A stretch of DNA of 63,412 nucleotides from Emiliania huxleyi CCMP1516 (lineage: Eukaryota; Haptophyta; Isochrysidales; Noelaerhabdaceae). Both the position numbers and the translations under genes were made by a program. Where the stretch lies: contig NW_005201421.1 of the NCBI RefSeq assembly GCF_000372725.1, positions 94,289 through 157,700 on the forward strand, written 5' to 3'. How positions within the stretch are numbered: position 1 is the stretch's first letter; each line of letters begins with the position of its first letter. A model generated the notes under the pieces. That model had not been told where the DNA came from. It saw nothing but the letters and a program-made list of their open reading frames with translations, and ran no database searches. Shown here one piece after another: positions 30,050 through 39,600 of the stretch.

Positions 30050-30497
30050 ATGAGAGACATGGACGCTGGTCCCTCCCGCTTACCCAGCGCCCGACCCCCA
30101 CCGATAGGTGAGATGTTCCGCCAGGCTGTCGCCGCGCTCAAGAACCCCGATATCCAGGCCCATCGCCCGTCCCCCAGCGCCGCGAGAGCCCACCCTACTC
30201 TTCACCCCGCAACCCGCCGCGAGACGCCACCCTAATTTCCTCCACCCCACAATCTCCTCCTCTGCTCAGGTCCCGCTCGCCGGCTCCGCCGCCCTGCTGG
30301 CGGTCGGCATCTGGGCGACGGCGGAGCCCACCACCGTGGTCGCCGCGCAGGGCGCAAAGGCTCCCCTCAAGCGCCGCCCGTCTTGGGAGGCCAAGTTCGC
30401 TGGCGGGTGGGGCGACACGACCCCCGAGATCGAGGCTCAGCTGACGGCCGCGATGGACAAGATCGGCACGCCGGAGTCGGGCGCAAACAGCCCGTGA
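30050..30497 (+). CDS. Small single-pass membrane protein, two exons
   Basis: Exon 1 is 30050-30157 (MRDMDAGPSRLPSARPPPIG...NPDIQ) and exon 2 is 30270-30497 (VPLAGSAALLAVGIWATAEP... to a TGA). The 112-nt intron is GC-AG and phase 0. The product is 111 residues with one hydrophobic segment (VPLAGSAALLAVGIWA) and a hydrophilic C-terminus containing WEAKFAGGWGDTTPEIEAQL. Its length and single membrane span are reminiscent of small organellar membrane subunits, but I recognise no family. The ATG at 30062 is an alternative start. Confidence 0.6.
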
Positions 30498-30946
30498 GAG
30501 CCGATAGGGGCGGGCGATGCACGGCACACCACAGCCAGCCAACGCCCCTTCCTCTAGTAGCCTCAGACTCCCGGGCGGCGCGGCCTCGCTCATGAGCCTA
30601 GCCCAGGAGCTGGTGGCCGGGATAGACAGCGATCGAGATCGGCTCACTCTTGGTTGCCCTGTGGGATGCATCCCGGCTCCATCACGTGTAAGCGCACCCA
30701 CACGCTGCCCCCCTGCGCTCTCTCGCGGCGCCCGGCTCTGGCTCTGCGATGTGGTCGGAGAGCACGTGTGCGGCTGCGCGACACGGTAGGGACATGCAGA
30801 TGTACATGTGCATGTCGATCCTTTGAAGTTTGATGATGCACTTGTTTATGCACATGCAAACCGAACACACTAATTTACGGTGGATACACAACGTACACAC
30901 AGGCCGCGACCGCTCGGAGACGACTCAGAGAGGGGGCTGTGTCGTG
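30498..30946. other. Non-coding gap between convergent genes
   Basis: No supported gene. A moderately AT-rich patch at 30785-30900 with repeated ACATGCA/GTACATGTGCATG motifs is probably 3' sequence of one or both convergent neighbours. Confidence 0.4.
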
Positions 30947-31681
30947 TCAGCTCCCCGCGTCCCTCCGCAAGTCGATGGTCTGCCCCCACCCCTCGTCCTT
31001 GGCCGCCGACAGCGCCAGGATCTCGGTGCTGCCGTCCTCCCTCCTCCGCCCCGTCGCGCTCAGGTTGCACGAGTAGGTCGACGCGCCGCCGTCGGTGGTG
31101 AAGATGCCGAAGAAGCGGACGAGGCAGCGCCCGTCCGGCCGCACGCCCGCGCCGAGCACAATCTCGACGCGGAGCAGCGAGCCGAGGCTCGCCTGCAGCT
31201 CGCCGCTCGCGCCGACGATGCGCCGCGTCTCGCGCACCGCTACGCGCACTGTCTGGTCGGCGGCGGCCGCGTCGTCGGCGGAGAGCGACTTTGCGAGGTT
31301 GGGCGTGATGTCGAGCGTGTCGAGCCCGTCGTCGACGGTGAGGCGCAGCGGCGAGGGGGCGTCGACGAGGAGGGCCATCACCGCGTCAAAGCCCCGCCGC
31401 GATACGTCGACGCCCTCCACCGCCAGGAGGCGGTCGCCGGGAGCGATGTCCAGCGCGGCGGCCTGCTCGGCGGCGGCGCCGCCCTCCTGGAAGGAGTCGA
31501 AGCGCACCCCGCCGCCGTCGCGCTCCTCGAGCACGATGCCGAGCGGCTTGGCGAGCGTCACACTCCGCGCGTAGGCGGTGCGCACGCTGAGCGCCGCCGG
31601 CGCAGAGCGAGCGCCGCGCGACGGCACCGGCCGCCAGGCTGACAGCAGCGACGTGAGGGAGGTGAGCAGCAGCGGGAGCAT
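30947..31681 (-). CDS. PDZ-domain protein with plastid-type leader
   Basis: A single-exon frame of 244 residues starts MLPLLLTSLTSLLSAWRPVP, a hydrophobic segment followed by an Arg/Ser/Ala-rich stretch, as in bipartite plastid-targeting leaders of algae with secondary plastids. Residues about 40-120 form a PDZ domain (LAKPLGIVLEERDGGGVRFD, then EGGAAAEQAAALDIAPGDRL, then LAVEGVDVSRRGFDAVMALL). The second half (KSLSADDAAAADQTVRVAVR..., then VRPDGRCLVRFFGIFTTDGG) has no recognised family. A promoter-like GGAGCACTTGGAGTGCAGTC element lies about 50 bp upstream in the same orientation. Localisation is inferred from the leader only. Confidence 0.7.
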   Translation of the reverse strand: MLPLLLTSLTSLLSAWRPVPSRGARSAPAALSVRTAYARSVTLAKPLGIVLEERDGGGVRFDSFQEGGAAAEQAAALDIAPGDRLLAVEGVDVSRRGFDAVMALLVDAPSPLRLTVDDGLDTLDITPNLAKSLSADDAAAADQTVRVAVRETRRIVGASGELQASLGSLLRVEIVLGAGVRPDGRCLVRFFGIFTTDGGASTYSCNLSATGRRREDGSTEILALSAAKDEGWGQTIDLRRDAGS

Positions 31682-31732
31682 TATGTGTGCGCCAGGCGGC
31701 GGCGGCTGGGCGCCTGTGATGTGCTACCGACT

Positions 31733-31752
31733 GCACTCCAAGTGCTCCAGTG
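31733..31752 (-). promoter_or_regulatory. Candidate promoter element upstream of the PDZ gene
   Basis: The minus strand reads GGAGCACTTGGAGTGCAGTC, identical to a block in the modules upstream of the genes at 53151 and 54987. Here it lies about 52 bp upstream of the start codon at 31681, in the same orientation as the gene. Confidence 0.5.
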
Positions 31753-32097
31753 TTGGGTTGTAGATCCCTGGGCGAGGGTGATGGAGGGGGGGGTCCGGCG
31801 GCGGAGCACCCACCTCCTCCCGGCGTGCCGGGAGGCAGGATGTCATCCCCCGTGATCCAGTTCCAGACCGCCCCGTTGGAGGTAGGCCGCTCGTCTAGCC
31901 AATCAGCCTTAAGCGAGCGGTCTGGCCGTTGGAATGGCCGAGAAGGGGAGGACGACTGTCCCTGACGGCGAACCTCAGTTACGAGCCGCCCTCCCCTCGA
32001 CGGTCTCTCTTTCGCTACGTGTTCGACGTCGTCGAAAAGCAGGCGGACATCGCTTCCAGGGAGGGGGGCGCCCTTCTCTGCACGCCCCACCCCCCCC

Positions 32098-32205
32098 CTA
32101 GCATGTGGTGAAGCCTCTGGGGGGGTCGGGATCCCCCCCCCAGCATGTGGTGAAGCCTCTGGGGGGGGTCGGACCCCCCCCCCCTAGCATGTGGTGGGCA
32201 CCCCC
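32098..32205 (+). repeat. G/C-run repeat cluster, first
   Basis: Three partial copies of TAGCATGTGGTGAAGCCTCT followed by G7-8, TCGGxxC and C8-9. The complementary G and C runs within each unit could pair or form G-quadruplexes. Confidence 0.8.
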
Positions 32206-32429
32206 CAGCAGTTCGTGGGCTAGGAATAGCCGCCAGAGAGCCGATTTTGCCCCCAAAGTTGTGGAATCGTGGCTGAAAGACCAATATCTTGGAGAATCTG
32301 ACCAGTCTCAAGGCTCATGTAGCTCCAAAAGATGATTTTCCCCTCGAAAATGCTGCGAAATGAGGCGTAAAATCAAGGGCCCGGAGGGCCTGACCACGAG
32401 TCTCTGGGGGGGTCCTCGGCGGTGACCCC

Positions 32430-32515
32430 CCCCCCCCCCCCCCAGCATGTGGTGAAGGTGCTGGGGGGTCGGGACCCACCCCCCTAGCATGTGGTGAAGC
32501 CTCTGGGGGGGTTCG
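32430..32515 (+). repeat. G/C-run repeat cluster, second
   Basis: Two more copies of the CAGCATGTGGTGAAGC unit with a C-run of about 17 upstream (32427-32443). The spacer of about 220 bp between clusters is not repeated. Confidence 0.8.
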
Positions 32516-32638
32516 GACAGAATTCGTACACCGAGCAGCAGGGAGCCGTCTGCAGCTACAGTCGCTTCAACTTCACCGCCGTGGCGAGCCTGGCGAGGTC
32601 ATGCTCGCCTCGCAAACTCTCGGAGCAGGGGGCTGCAG

Positions 32639-32833
32639 ATGCGGCAATTGCCGAGTGTGAGGAGGGCATTGACGAATGAGCATGTGCAGAGCATCAGAGA
32701 TTACATTGTTTGCCGCCGCGTGGACCGCACAGCCTTTCTGCGCAACGTGCAGAGGATCGCCGAGTGCATTGTGCACTTCTTCCTCATCGAGGAACTCGTG
32801 GCCGAGGACGATCAGCTCATGATCGTGGACTGA
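32639..32833 (+). CDS. Weak small ORF
   Basis: Sixty-four codons beginning MRQLPSVRRALTNEHVQSIR and ending EDDQLMIVD have natural amino-acid composition and a helical pattern. There is no homology, no upstream exon that can be joined, and a G/C-run repeat just upstream. It could be an exon or chance. Confidence 0.25.
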   Translation: MRQLPSVRRALTNEHVQSIRDYIVCRRVDRTAFLRNVQRIAECIVHFFLIEELVAEDDQLMIVD

Positions 32834-33585
32834 GCCGCATCACAGCTCGAGTGCTCTAGGTTGGGGTTTCTCGTATCACCGTCGTGCTCTCGTGCAAGGG
32901 CGGACCCACTTGCTCCACGCCCGCCCCTCGTAGACGGTTACCGGGAGCCATCGGAGATCATCTCGGGTCTCTGAGCGGGTACGATGTGGCGGCGTTCCGT
33001 CCGCCGGAGCCACGCGAGCGCAGCGAGCCGAAGCAAATTTTGAGCTGTGGCCTGTGGGCTGTGGGCTGTATCTGCTATCTGCTAGTGGCTGGCACATATG
33101 CATGCGTTTTGCCATGTGGCCGCGTTGTGAGTGAGCCCTCTCCCCTCCCCTCGGGGTACGGTGATTGACTCTCTCTTCTCCCTTTTGGAGCACCGCACCG
33201 ACACACACACAGGCCACATCGCACATGGCAAAGCCGGCCGGAGCCCCGCCTGGCCCCTGATGGCACCTCTGGGGCGCGATGCTCATGCACCTCTCATGCG
33301 CACACATGCGCGTGCGGGGTTTGCCATGTGGCAGGAATGGTGGACATGGCAAAACAAACGAAAGGACAAAGCTAGAAAGCTTGCGGACGGACAGACAAGA
33401 GACATCTCTTTACTACTTACCGATGTATTCGCATCGCAGCTATCGGGGCTCTGTGTGGGTACTACAGTACACAGTGAAGTTCACCTCAGAATAGTACTTC
33501 ACTGGTCAAGTGACCCACCACGTACATCCTGCGCACGATAGGCAGTAGATACACGTCACCGAGCTGAGGAAGGAGAAGGCGAAGC

Positions 33586-34650
33586 CTACTCCGAGCGTCG
33601 CATGACCAAGTCATTCATCCAGCCTGCTCTCCAGTGCACCAACTGCGCTTCGGTGGCGATGTGGTGCCCTTTGTCATCGACCATGCTGTATCCTCGCCGC
33701 AGAAAAAACCGGAGGTAATCGAGGGGCCGCGTGGTGTTGGACTTCTCCGCGATGAGCGAGGGCACATACTCTGTCAGCACGAGCCGCGGCGGCGAGATAT
33801 CAAAGAGGGCCGACCAGCCCTTGGTTACCTCCAGCTCGTGTCCCTCCACATCGATCTTGATCACGTCCACCCGGGAAGTGACGAGGTCATCGATGCGCGT
33901 CATGTGCATCGTGCCCGTCACGACGTAGTCCCTGAAGCCGCGTGACCATCCCCATGAGTTCATGAAATGCGCTGGGTCGCCCTGTCCGCAGACGGCGGAC
34001 GGGGAGTCGATGTTTCTTCGGCGGGCGACGAGCGCGCAGTCCGCCGTCGTCGCGCCAACCCCCACCTTGTGCAGCGTGACACGCTTCGCGAAGTGTGCGT
34101 TCAGGCAGAGAGAGCGCTCCAGTCTGGCGGAATTTCTGTCGCTGGCCTCAATGGCGATGACATGCGCGTGGTCGGTGGCGGCGGCGAGCATGGTGAACCA
34201 GCCCAGGTTGGCGCCGATGTCAAGCAGGACCGGCTTGCGCCCGAGCTGTGCGTGCAGCTGCGGCAGCGCGGCGGCAAGCAGCGCCGTCTTCTTGCTGTCC
34301 CATATCTTGGTGGAGGCGATGGCGCCGCTGACGCCGTCCTTGTGCGAACGAGGCACAAGGACGTCCATCTGGTACGGCGGAATTTCGCGAACAGGTTGGA
34401 TGCCTTGGACGTTCAGAGAGCCTTCGGGCAACGGGCCGCAATCAGCCGTGGCCGCGAGTGAGATGAAGAGCATCGGGCTCGGGAAATGCGGTTGCGCAAA
34501 CAGCGCGTGGCACCGGCGACAGATTGCACGCGCGCGCCGCGGGCAAGCGGGATGGCCAAATGTTCTGGTCCACAAATCGCGCGCTCCACGCTGCAGCCTC
34601 CAGGACGCCAGGACCCCACCAGAAGCACCGGGACCCCAAGGTCTCCTCAT
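33586..34650 (-). CDS. FkbM-family SAM-dependent methyltransferase
   Basis: A single open frame of 354 codons from the ATG at 34650. A second ATG at 34473 (MLFISLAATADCGPLPEGSL) starts with a hydrophobic stretch and may be the real start (295 residues). SAM-binding motif I is VLLDIGANLGWFTMLAAA, followed by VIAIEAS. The FkbM hallmark is VDVIKIDVEGHELEVTKGWS. Family members transfer a methyl group from SAM to hydroxyl groups of sugars or other secondary metabolites. The acceptor here is unknown. The C-terminus (RFFLRRGYSMVDDKGHHIAT) is typical of the family. No introns. The possible signal peptide would place it in the secretory pathway. Confidence 0.85.
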   Translation of the reverse strand: MRRPWGPGASGGVLASWRLQRGARDLWTRTFGHPACPRRARAICRRCHALFAQPHFPSPMLFISLAATADCGPLPEGSLNVQGIQPVREIPPYQMDVLVPRSHKDGVSGAIASTKIWDSKKTALLAAALPQLHAQLGRKPVLLDIGANLGWFTMLAAATDHAHVIAIEASDRNSARLERSLCLNAHFAKRVTLHKVGVGATTADCALVARRRNIDSPSAVCGQGDPAHFMNSWGWSRGFRDYVVTGTMHMTRIDDLVTSRVDVIKIDVEGHELEVTKGWSALFDISPPRLVLTEYVPSLIAEKSNTTRPLDYLRFFLRRGYSMVDDKGHHIATEAQLVHWRAGWMNDLVMRRSE

Positions 34651-35403
34651 GGCCCTGACGACGGATCGAGCATCGTTTGCATAGCACTATCGCATTAAAA
34701 CTCCTGGGCTCTTGATGCCTAGCCCACCGTTCTGCAGAGGTACGGCCCGGGCGGGTCCTCGCGCCGGGCGTCCTCGCCACACGGCTATCCGTTACAGAAG
34801 GGAAGTGTGGTATAGAGGGTTACATGGGGGATGCAGACTCGGATGCGTGGCGACGGCGGCATCGCTATCCACCGATGCCGCCGCCCCCTCCACATCTCGG
34901 TCGCGGCGCGGTGCGCCAACTGGGTACGTGGGCTCCCGCATTGGATTTGGGTCAGGCCACTGTCAAAGGTCCCTCTCCACTCTTGCTAGTCCACATTGTT
35001 GAAGCTGTCGCTTGCTCTCGAGAGTTGCTCCAATGTGGGCAGAACCAGGCGGCGCTCGATTCCGCCGAGCCGCCGTAGTTCGCGATCGTCGATTCCACCA
35101 TGCGGGCCCCGTCGCGAGGGCCCGTCGGAAATGTTGTCCTTGGAGGCCACCCGGCCGAACCATGGGTGGCACCCAAGGGACACTATCTCGGCTGCGGCGG
35201 CGTGAATGACGCGCTCGCCGCCCCGTGCGCCTGAGAAGCCGCGAATCAGGCTGAATTTGCTTGTCCAGCAAGTCTGACGACTTGTCATATGTCAAACATA
35301 TGATATTTGATATAATCAGGTATGTACACACACGCGAGGGTGCCGACGTGCCGACCTGTACTCACGCCCACGGCACACCGGCCGATCGAAGCCGCTGTCG
35401 CGT
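34651..35403. other. Gap with a retroelement-like remnant
   Basis: No intact gene is supported. It includes the fragment at 34986-35288 described separately and an AT-rich patch at 35270-35335 (TATGTCAAACATATGATATT). Confidence 0.4.
34986..35288 (-). pseudogene. Retroelement-derived fragment (RNase H C-terminal type)
   Basis: Read leftward, the frame gives RVIHAAAAEIVSLGCHPWFG, RVASKDNISDGPSRR and ELRRLGGIERRLVLPTLEQL before a stop. The motif V-x-S-x-x-N-x-x-D-x-PSR is characteristic of the end of RNase H-type domains in retroelements, where a VPSKxNxADxPSR consensus is common. No reverse transcriptase or upstream RNase H core is visible nearby, so this would be a truncated remnant. Chance resemblance cannot be excluded. 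Confidence 0.35.
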
Positions 35404-36162
35404 TTGCTGAATCACATCCTCGGCCGCTCTGCCGCGTGCGAGTTCCCGGCGCATCTCGGCCGCAATATCCCGCGGGTCGGGTGCGCACGCGAGGTCGGCC
35501 TCGTACATGCTGCGTGCCGAGGCGAGCTGACCGTTCAACAGCAGCCCCAGGAATCGCATGAAGCGGACAACATCAATGTGCGCCACTCCATAAGTGCTCT
35601 CACCATCGATGACGGCGTGCCGAACGAGTCCTGGGCCAACTTCGTGGGCGTGCGCCTGAGCACAGAGAGTGTGACAATGTATGACGCGTCACGCTTTGTG
35701 ATCAAGCCAGCAACACGCGCCAAGCACACAAGCTTCGTCGAGCTCATTGCCGAGGGCCGGCAAGCTCCGCTGTACTTCGTGAGCCACTGGTGGGGACAGC
35801 AGTTGGCGAGCCTCGTCAAATGCCTCGCGCAGCACGTCATCGACCGCATGCTCGACTCTGATGACCTAGTCTTATCGTACACGCGAGGGCAAGCAGCGGC
35901 GTATTGGGTCTGCGGTGCATTGCGCCGCTGCGCCTGCACGCAGTCAAATTGCGTTGATCCGCACCCGAGTCTCGACAGACTCTCCGCGCCTGCCATTCTC
36001 ACGCCATTCTGCCGAGCACTGTTGTGGATAAACCTCGGCCCGCACACTCCGCAGCATTTGCCGACAACCAGTGGAAGTTTGACGCAGAGTTACAAATATT
36101 TTACATGTTCTCTCAAAGATGCATCTTTTAAACTTCGTGAAACTTCTGATAATTTCTTTTGA
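35404..36162 (+). CDS. Uncharacterised protein with FVSHWWG-type motif
   Basis: The frame of 252 codons has a clear core from about residue 100: VIKPATRAKHTSFVELIAEG, RQAPLYFVSHWWGQQ, LVKCLAQHVIDRMLDSDD, YWVCGAL. A conserved FVSHWWG...YWVC pattern occurs in many uncharacterised algal and dinoflagellate proteins (from memory, no search run). The last 45 residues are encoded by AT-rich sequence unlike the rest, and the protein may have lost its natural end. The first 60 residues overlap an antisense frame (35362-35586) that also looks coding-like, so the true start may be later, for example the ATG at 35677. Function unknown. Confidence 0.5.
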   Translation: MLNHILGRSAACEFPAHLGRNIPRVGCAREVGLVHAACRGELTVQQQPQESHEADNINVRHSISALTIDDGVPNESWANFVGVRLSTESVTMYDASRFVIKPATRAKHTSFVELIAEGRQAPLYFVSHWWGQQLASLVKCLAQHVIDRMLDSDDLVLSYTRGQAAAYWVCGALRRCACTQSNCVDPHPSLDRLSAPAILTPFCRALLWINLGPHTPQHLPTTSGSLTQSYKYFTCSLKDASFKLRETSDNFF

Positions 36163-36287
36163 TATCCTTCTTCTCTCCCGTACTACAAAAATTTCAAGTC
36201 ACTACAAAACACTGACATGTCCCTCATTTCACATCTCTCGTGACATGTCCCTGATTTCATATCTCACCCTCCCCCCATTTCCTTCAT

Positions 36288-36400
36288 GATCGGCCATATC
36301 ACCGTGGGTCACCGCTTCCCATCTGAACAGCGAAGTTAAGCACGGTCGAGCTCAGGTAGTACTTCCATCCGGGAGGGGGAGGGAAGGCTGAGTGCTGATC
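36288..36400 (+). rRNA. 5S ribosomal RNA
   Basis: The sequence GATCGGCCATATCACC...CATCTGAACAGCGAAGTTAA, then GCACGGTCGAGCTCAGGTAG, then TACTTCCATCCGGGA and GTGCTGATC matches the eukaryotic 5S layout: GGCCAUA near the 5' end, the AACxCxGAAGxUAAGC loop, GUAGUACU-x-xxAUxxG, and terminal GUGCUGAUC. The ends pair (GATCGG with CTGATC). A TTTT run follows at 36402-36405, as expected for RNA polymerase III termination. It is solitary, and its 113 nt are slightly short for 5S. The two GACATGTCCCT direct repeats just upstream (36212-36222, 36242-36252) may be part of its promoter region. Confidence 0.9.
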
Positions 36401-36656
36401 ATTTTGCTCCCCTGCTAATTCCCATCCTTTTGCACGCGCTGTCAAAAGCAACCCTTCGTGTCCAGCTGTTAACACAGAACGAGGGGGGGAAATCAGCTGA
36501 TCTGGCTCTTTTGCTGCTCTTTTGGGGGTAAATTGACTCGCGCGCATATACCGGACGCAAGACGACAGGCTCGCGCTCACCGCGATGAGCCCGGGTCGCC
36601 TTCTGAGGTGCGGTTCTGCCTCCAGCCGAGATAAAAAGAAACCCGCGGCACGCGAA

Positions 36657-39600
36657 ATGATGACGCCCACTCTGCCCATCCTACTCATCCACTCCGCCGC
36701 CGCGTGGGCGCCCGACGCGCCTCGTTACTGGCCAAAGTATGGCGGCAGCCGCCAGGTCCGCCTCCTCGACGGCGCTTGGCGCTACGGCTTCATCGACGGC
36801 TGGGATTCGGGCTTCGACTCGATGAATGCCAGCTTCAGGCCGTCGGACGGCGCGACGCCAAACATGACGAGCGTCCCCTCCTGCATGGACGTCGTCGCCG
36901 GCGGCGCGGGCGGCTACCTCGGCCCTCGCGGCGTCGGCCTCTTTCGGACCTCCTTCCGCAGCCCCGCGGCCGGCTCGGCCGTGCGGCTGCAGTTCCAGTC
37001 GTGCTCCTTCTACTGCCGCGTGTGGGTCAACGGGAGGGAGGTGGGCGACCACCTCGCCGGCGGCTACGTCGCCTTTGCCCTCGACGTGCCTGCAGACGCC
37101 CTCTCTCCCGACGGCGGCGGAGAGAACGAGCTCTTCGTCCTCGCGGGCGCGCTTGCATCACCTCTGCCCTTCAGCCGCCCGACACCCCTCCCTCCCCTCG
37201 CTGGCGCATCCCGCTGGCCCTGCCGCAGAGCACCGCCCCACACGCCGCCGGCGCGTCGCCGCGCGCCCTCCGCGCCAGCTCCCGGAGGCGCCTCATAAAA
37301 GCCGCTCGCTCGCAGACAACCGCTTCAACGCGACCACGGCGCCGATGCACACGGGGGGCGACTTTTGGCACTACGGCGGGATCACGCGCTCGGTCGAGCT
37401 GCACGCTGTGCCGGAGGCGGGACCGCTCCTGTGGCGGGCGCATGTGGTGCCGTCCTCGTCGGCGGTGGAGGCAGAGCAGCCCGACGGCGCGCCGGCGGCG
37501 GTGGACATCTCCCTCGTGCTGAGCGGCGTCGAGGGCGGGCGGGAGGAGCTCAAAGGGCAGGGAGAGCTCGGCGGGAAGGCAGAGTCTGGAGGGGCGGTAG
37601 GTGGGTCGCCTCGGTGCGGCGGCGGCGCGCAGTGCCCCTGCTGCCGTCTGCTTCTTCTCCCGGAACCGTCGATCACCTTTCCTGGAGCCTTCCTGCAGGT
37701 GCCGCATGCCCCGCGCCCGTCTACTACTTCTCCCTCGCCTTCGACGGCGGGGAGGCGGTGGCGAGGAACGGCACCGCGTCGGGCGGGACGGTGCGGGGCG
37801 GAGGGAATTGCCGCGGCCTGAAGGGCGAGGGCAGGGGAATCAAGGACGAGTGCCGCTGCAGGTGCGTCTTGAAGGCGTGCCGGTGCCGGACGCGAAGCCG
37901 TGGTCTCCGGATGCGCCGCACCTGCACACGCTGACGGCCACCCCGCGGCGGGCAGCTGCGTGGCTCTTCCGGGGCCGTTGCGGGACCTTTCCAGGAGGCC
38001 TCCCTGTAGGTGAGCATGGGCGGGCAGTCGGTGACCGAGAGGTTCGGGCTCCGCCGCTTTGGCGTGGACAAGGCGCGGAGTTTGCACGAGAGAAGGAGTG
38101 GCTCATCTGGACTCGTTGACCGTGCGCTGTGGGGATGGGCCAGGCGACGGCGCGACTCACCCTCAACGGAGAGGTTGCCAAGCTGGTTGGCTGGAACCAC
38201 CACACACAGTGGCCGGTGACGGCGGCGAGCCCGACCGACGCGCGGCTCGGCGCGGCTGCGAAGAGGCGCTGCTCACGCGGCTCTGCGTGTGGTATAGGCG
38301 AGCCCGACCGACGAGCAGCTCGACGCCGACATCGCGCTGCTCCGCAAGGTGAGATATTCTAACACACATTGAGCCAAGCCATCTCGCTGCTCCGTCACTG
38401 AGACATTACCACTTTCTTATAGCATTCCACATGGTGGTATTGCGGTATTGCGGTCTTCTGCCTGCTAGGGCGGCGCCAACCTCGTGCGGGGAGCGCACTA
38501 TCCGCACGACCCCCGCTGGCTGGACCGGCTCGACGAGGCTGGGATCCTCTTCTGGTCCGAGACGCTCGGCCCTGCGGTCAGCGTCGCAAACACGAAGGAC
38601 TGGGCCTTCTTCATGGTGCACCAGAAGCGGCAGCTCTCCGAGATGATCGACAACGCCATCAACCACGCGGCGGTCTTCGCGTGGGGCTGGTTCAACGAGG
38701 GCCCTAGCGACCACCCGGAGGCGAGCCCCCCGCCCCCACGGCGCCAGGCGACTCCTCGGGGGGGCTGAGTGCAGCTGCCCCTCCTCCTCGCCAGGCATGC
38801 CCTGCCTATGGCGCCTGCAGCGCGCTCGCACGGGCCCGCGATCCCCCCCTCCCGCCCCTCGACGAGGCCGGGCAGCACTGCTCTTCACGCGTCCAGCTGT
38901 GCACAGGCTCGCGACCCCACGCGCTTCACGACGTGGGCGGACGACCACAAGACGAGCGGAGCCTTGCTGCGAGCACGCGAGCTCTCCCCGATGCGTGGGC
39001 TGATGATTGACTGTCCATCAACAGGAGCGGAGCCTGCTACGAGCACGCGAGCCTCGTCGCCTTCAACGACTACCCCGGCTGGTACTCGTCCAAGTCGCCG
39101 CGTGTGTGGGACGGCTTCGCGGCGGCGGTGGCCGAGGGGGGGCGAGCGCGGAGTCGCGGGAGAAGGAAGGGTGAGCGCGAGAAGAGACCAACTGTGAGCA
39201 GGTGGCCGAGGGGACGACGGCGAGCGGCCGCCACACCGTCGGCAAGCCGATGATGATCTCAGAGACGGGCGCCGCCCTCCCTCGTGTGCGAGTGAGCTCC
39301 GACGGACGCATGCCCAGCGATGAGTGGTCCGCGGATAGGCGCCGGGGGCGTGTACGAGTGGGGCGACAACGCGACCGCGTCAAAGTGGACGCTGCAGTAC
39401 CAGTCGGCGGTGATCGGCGAGGACGTCGACGTGGCGTTGGCCAACGACCGCATCTCGGGCATCAGCTTGTGGCACTTTTATGACTTCAAGGTCGACAATT
39501 GCGGCAGCACCTGGCCGTGCCACGGCCGGCCGGGGCAGGAGAGAGCGGCGCCCTCCGCACACAAGACCCACCTAGTCACGCGCTTATTCGTCTCCATGGC

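Larger units (their letters stand above)
31682..33585. other. Long largely non-coding region
   Basis: About 1.9 kb. It contains the promoter-like element at 31733-31752, two clusters of a G/C-run repeat (32098-32205 and 32430-32515), a weak small frame at 32639-32833, and unremarkable sequence to 33585. No other gene is supported. Confidence 0.4.
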
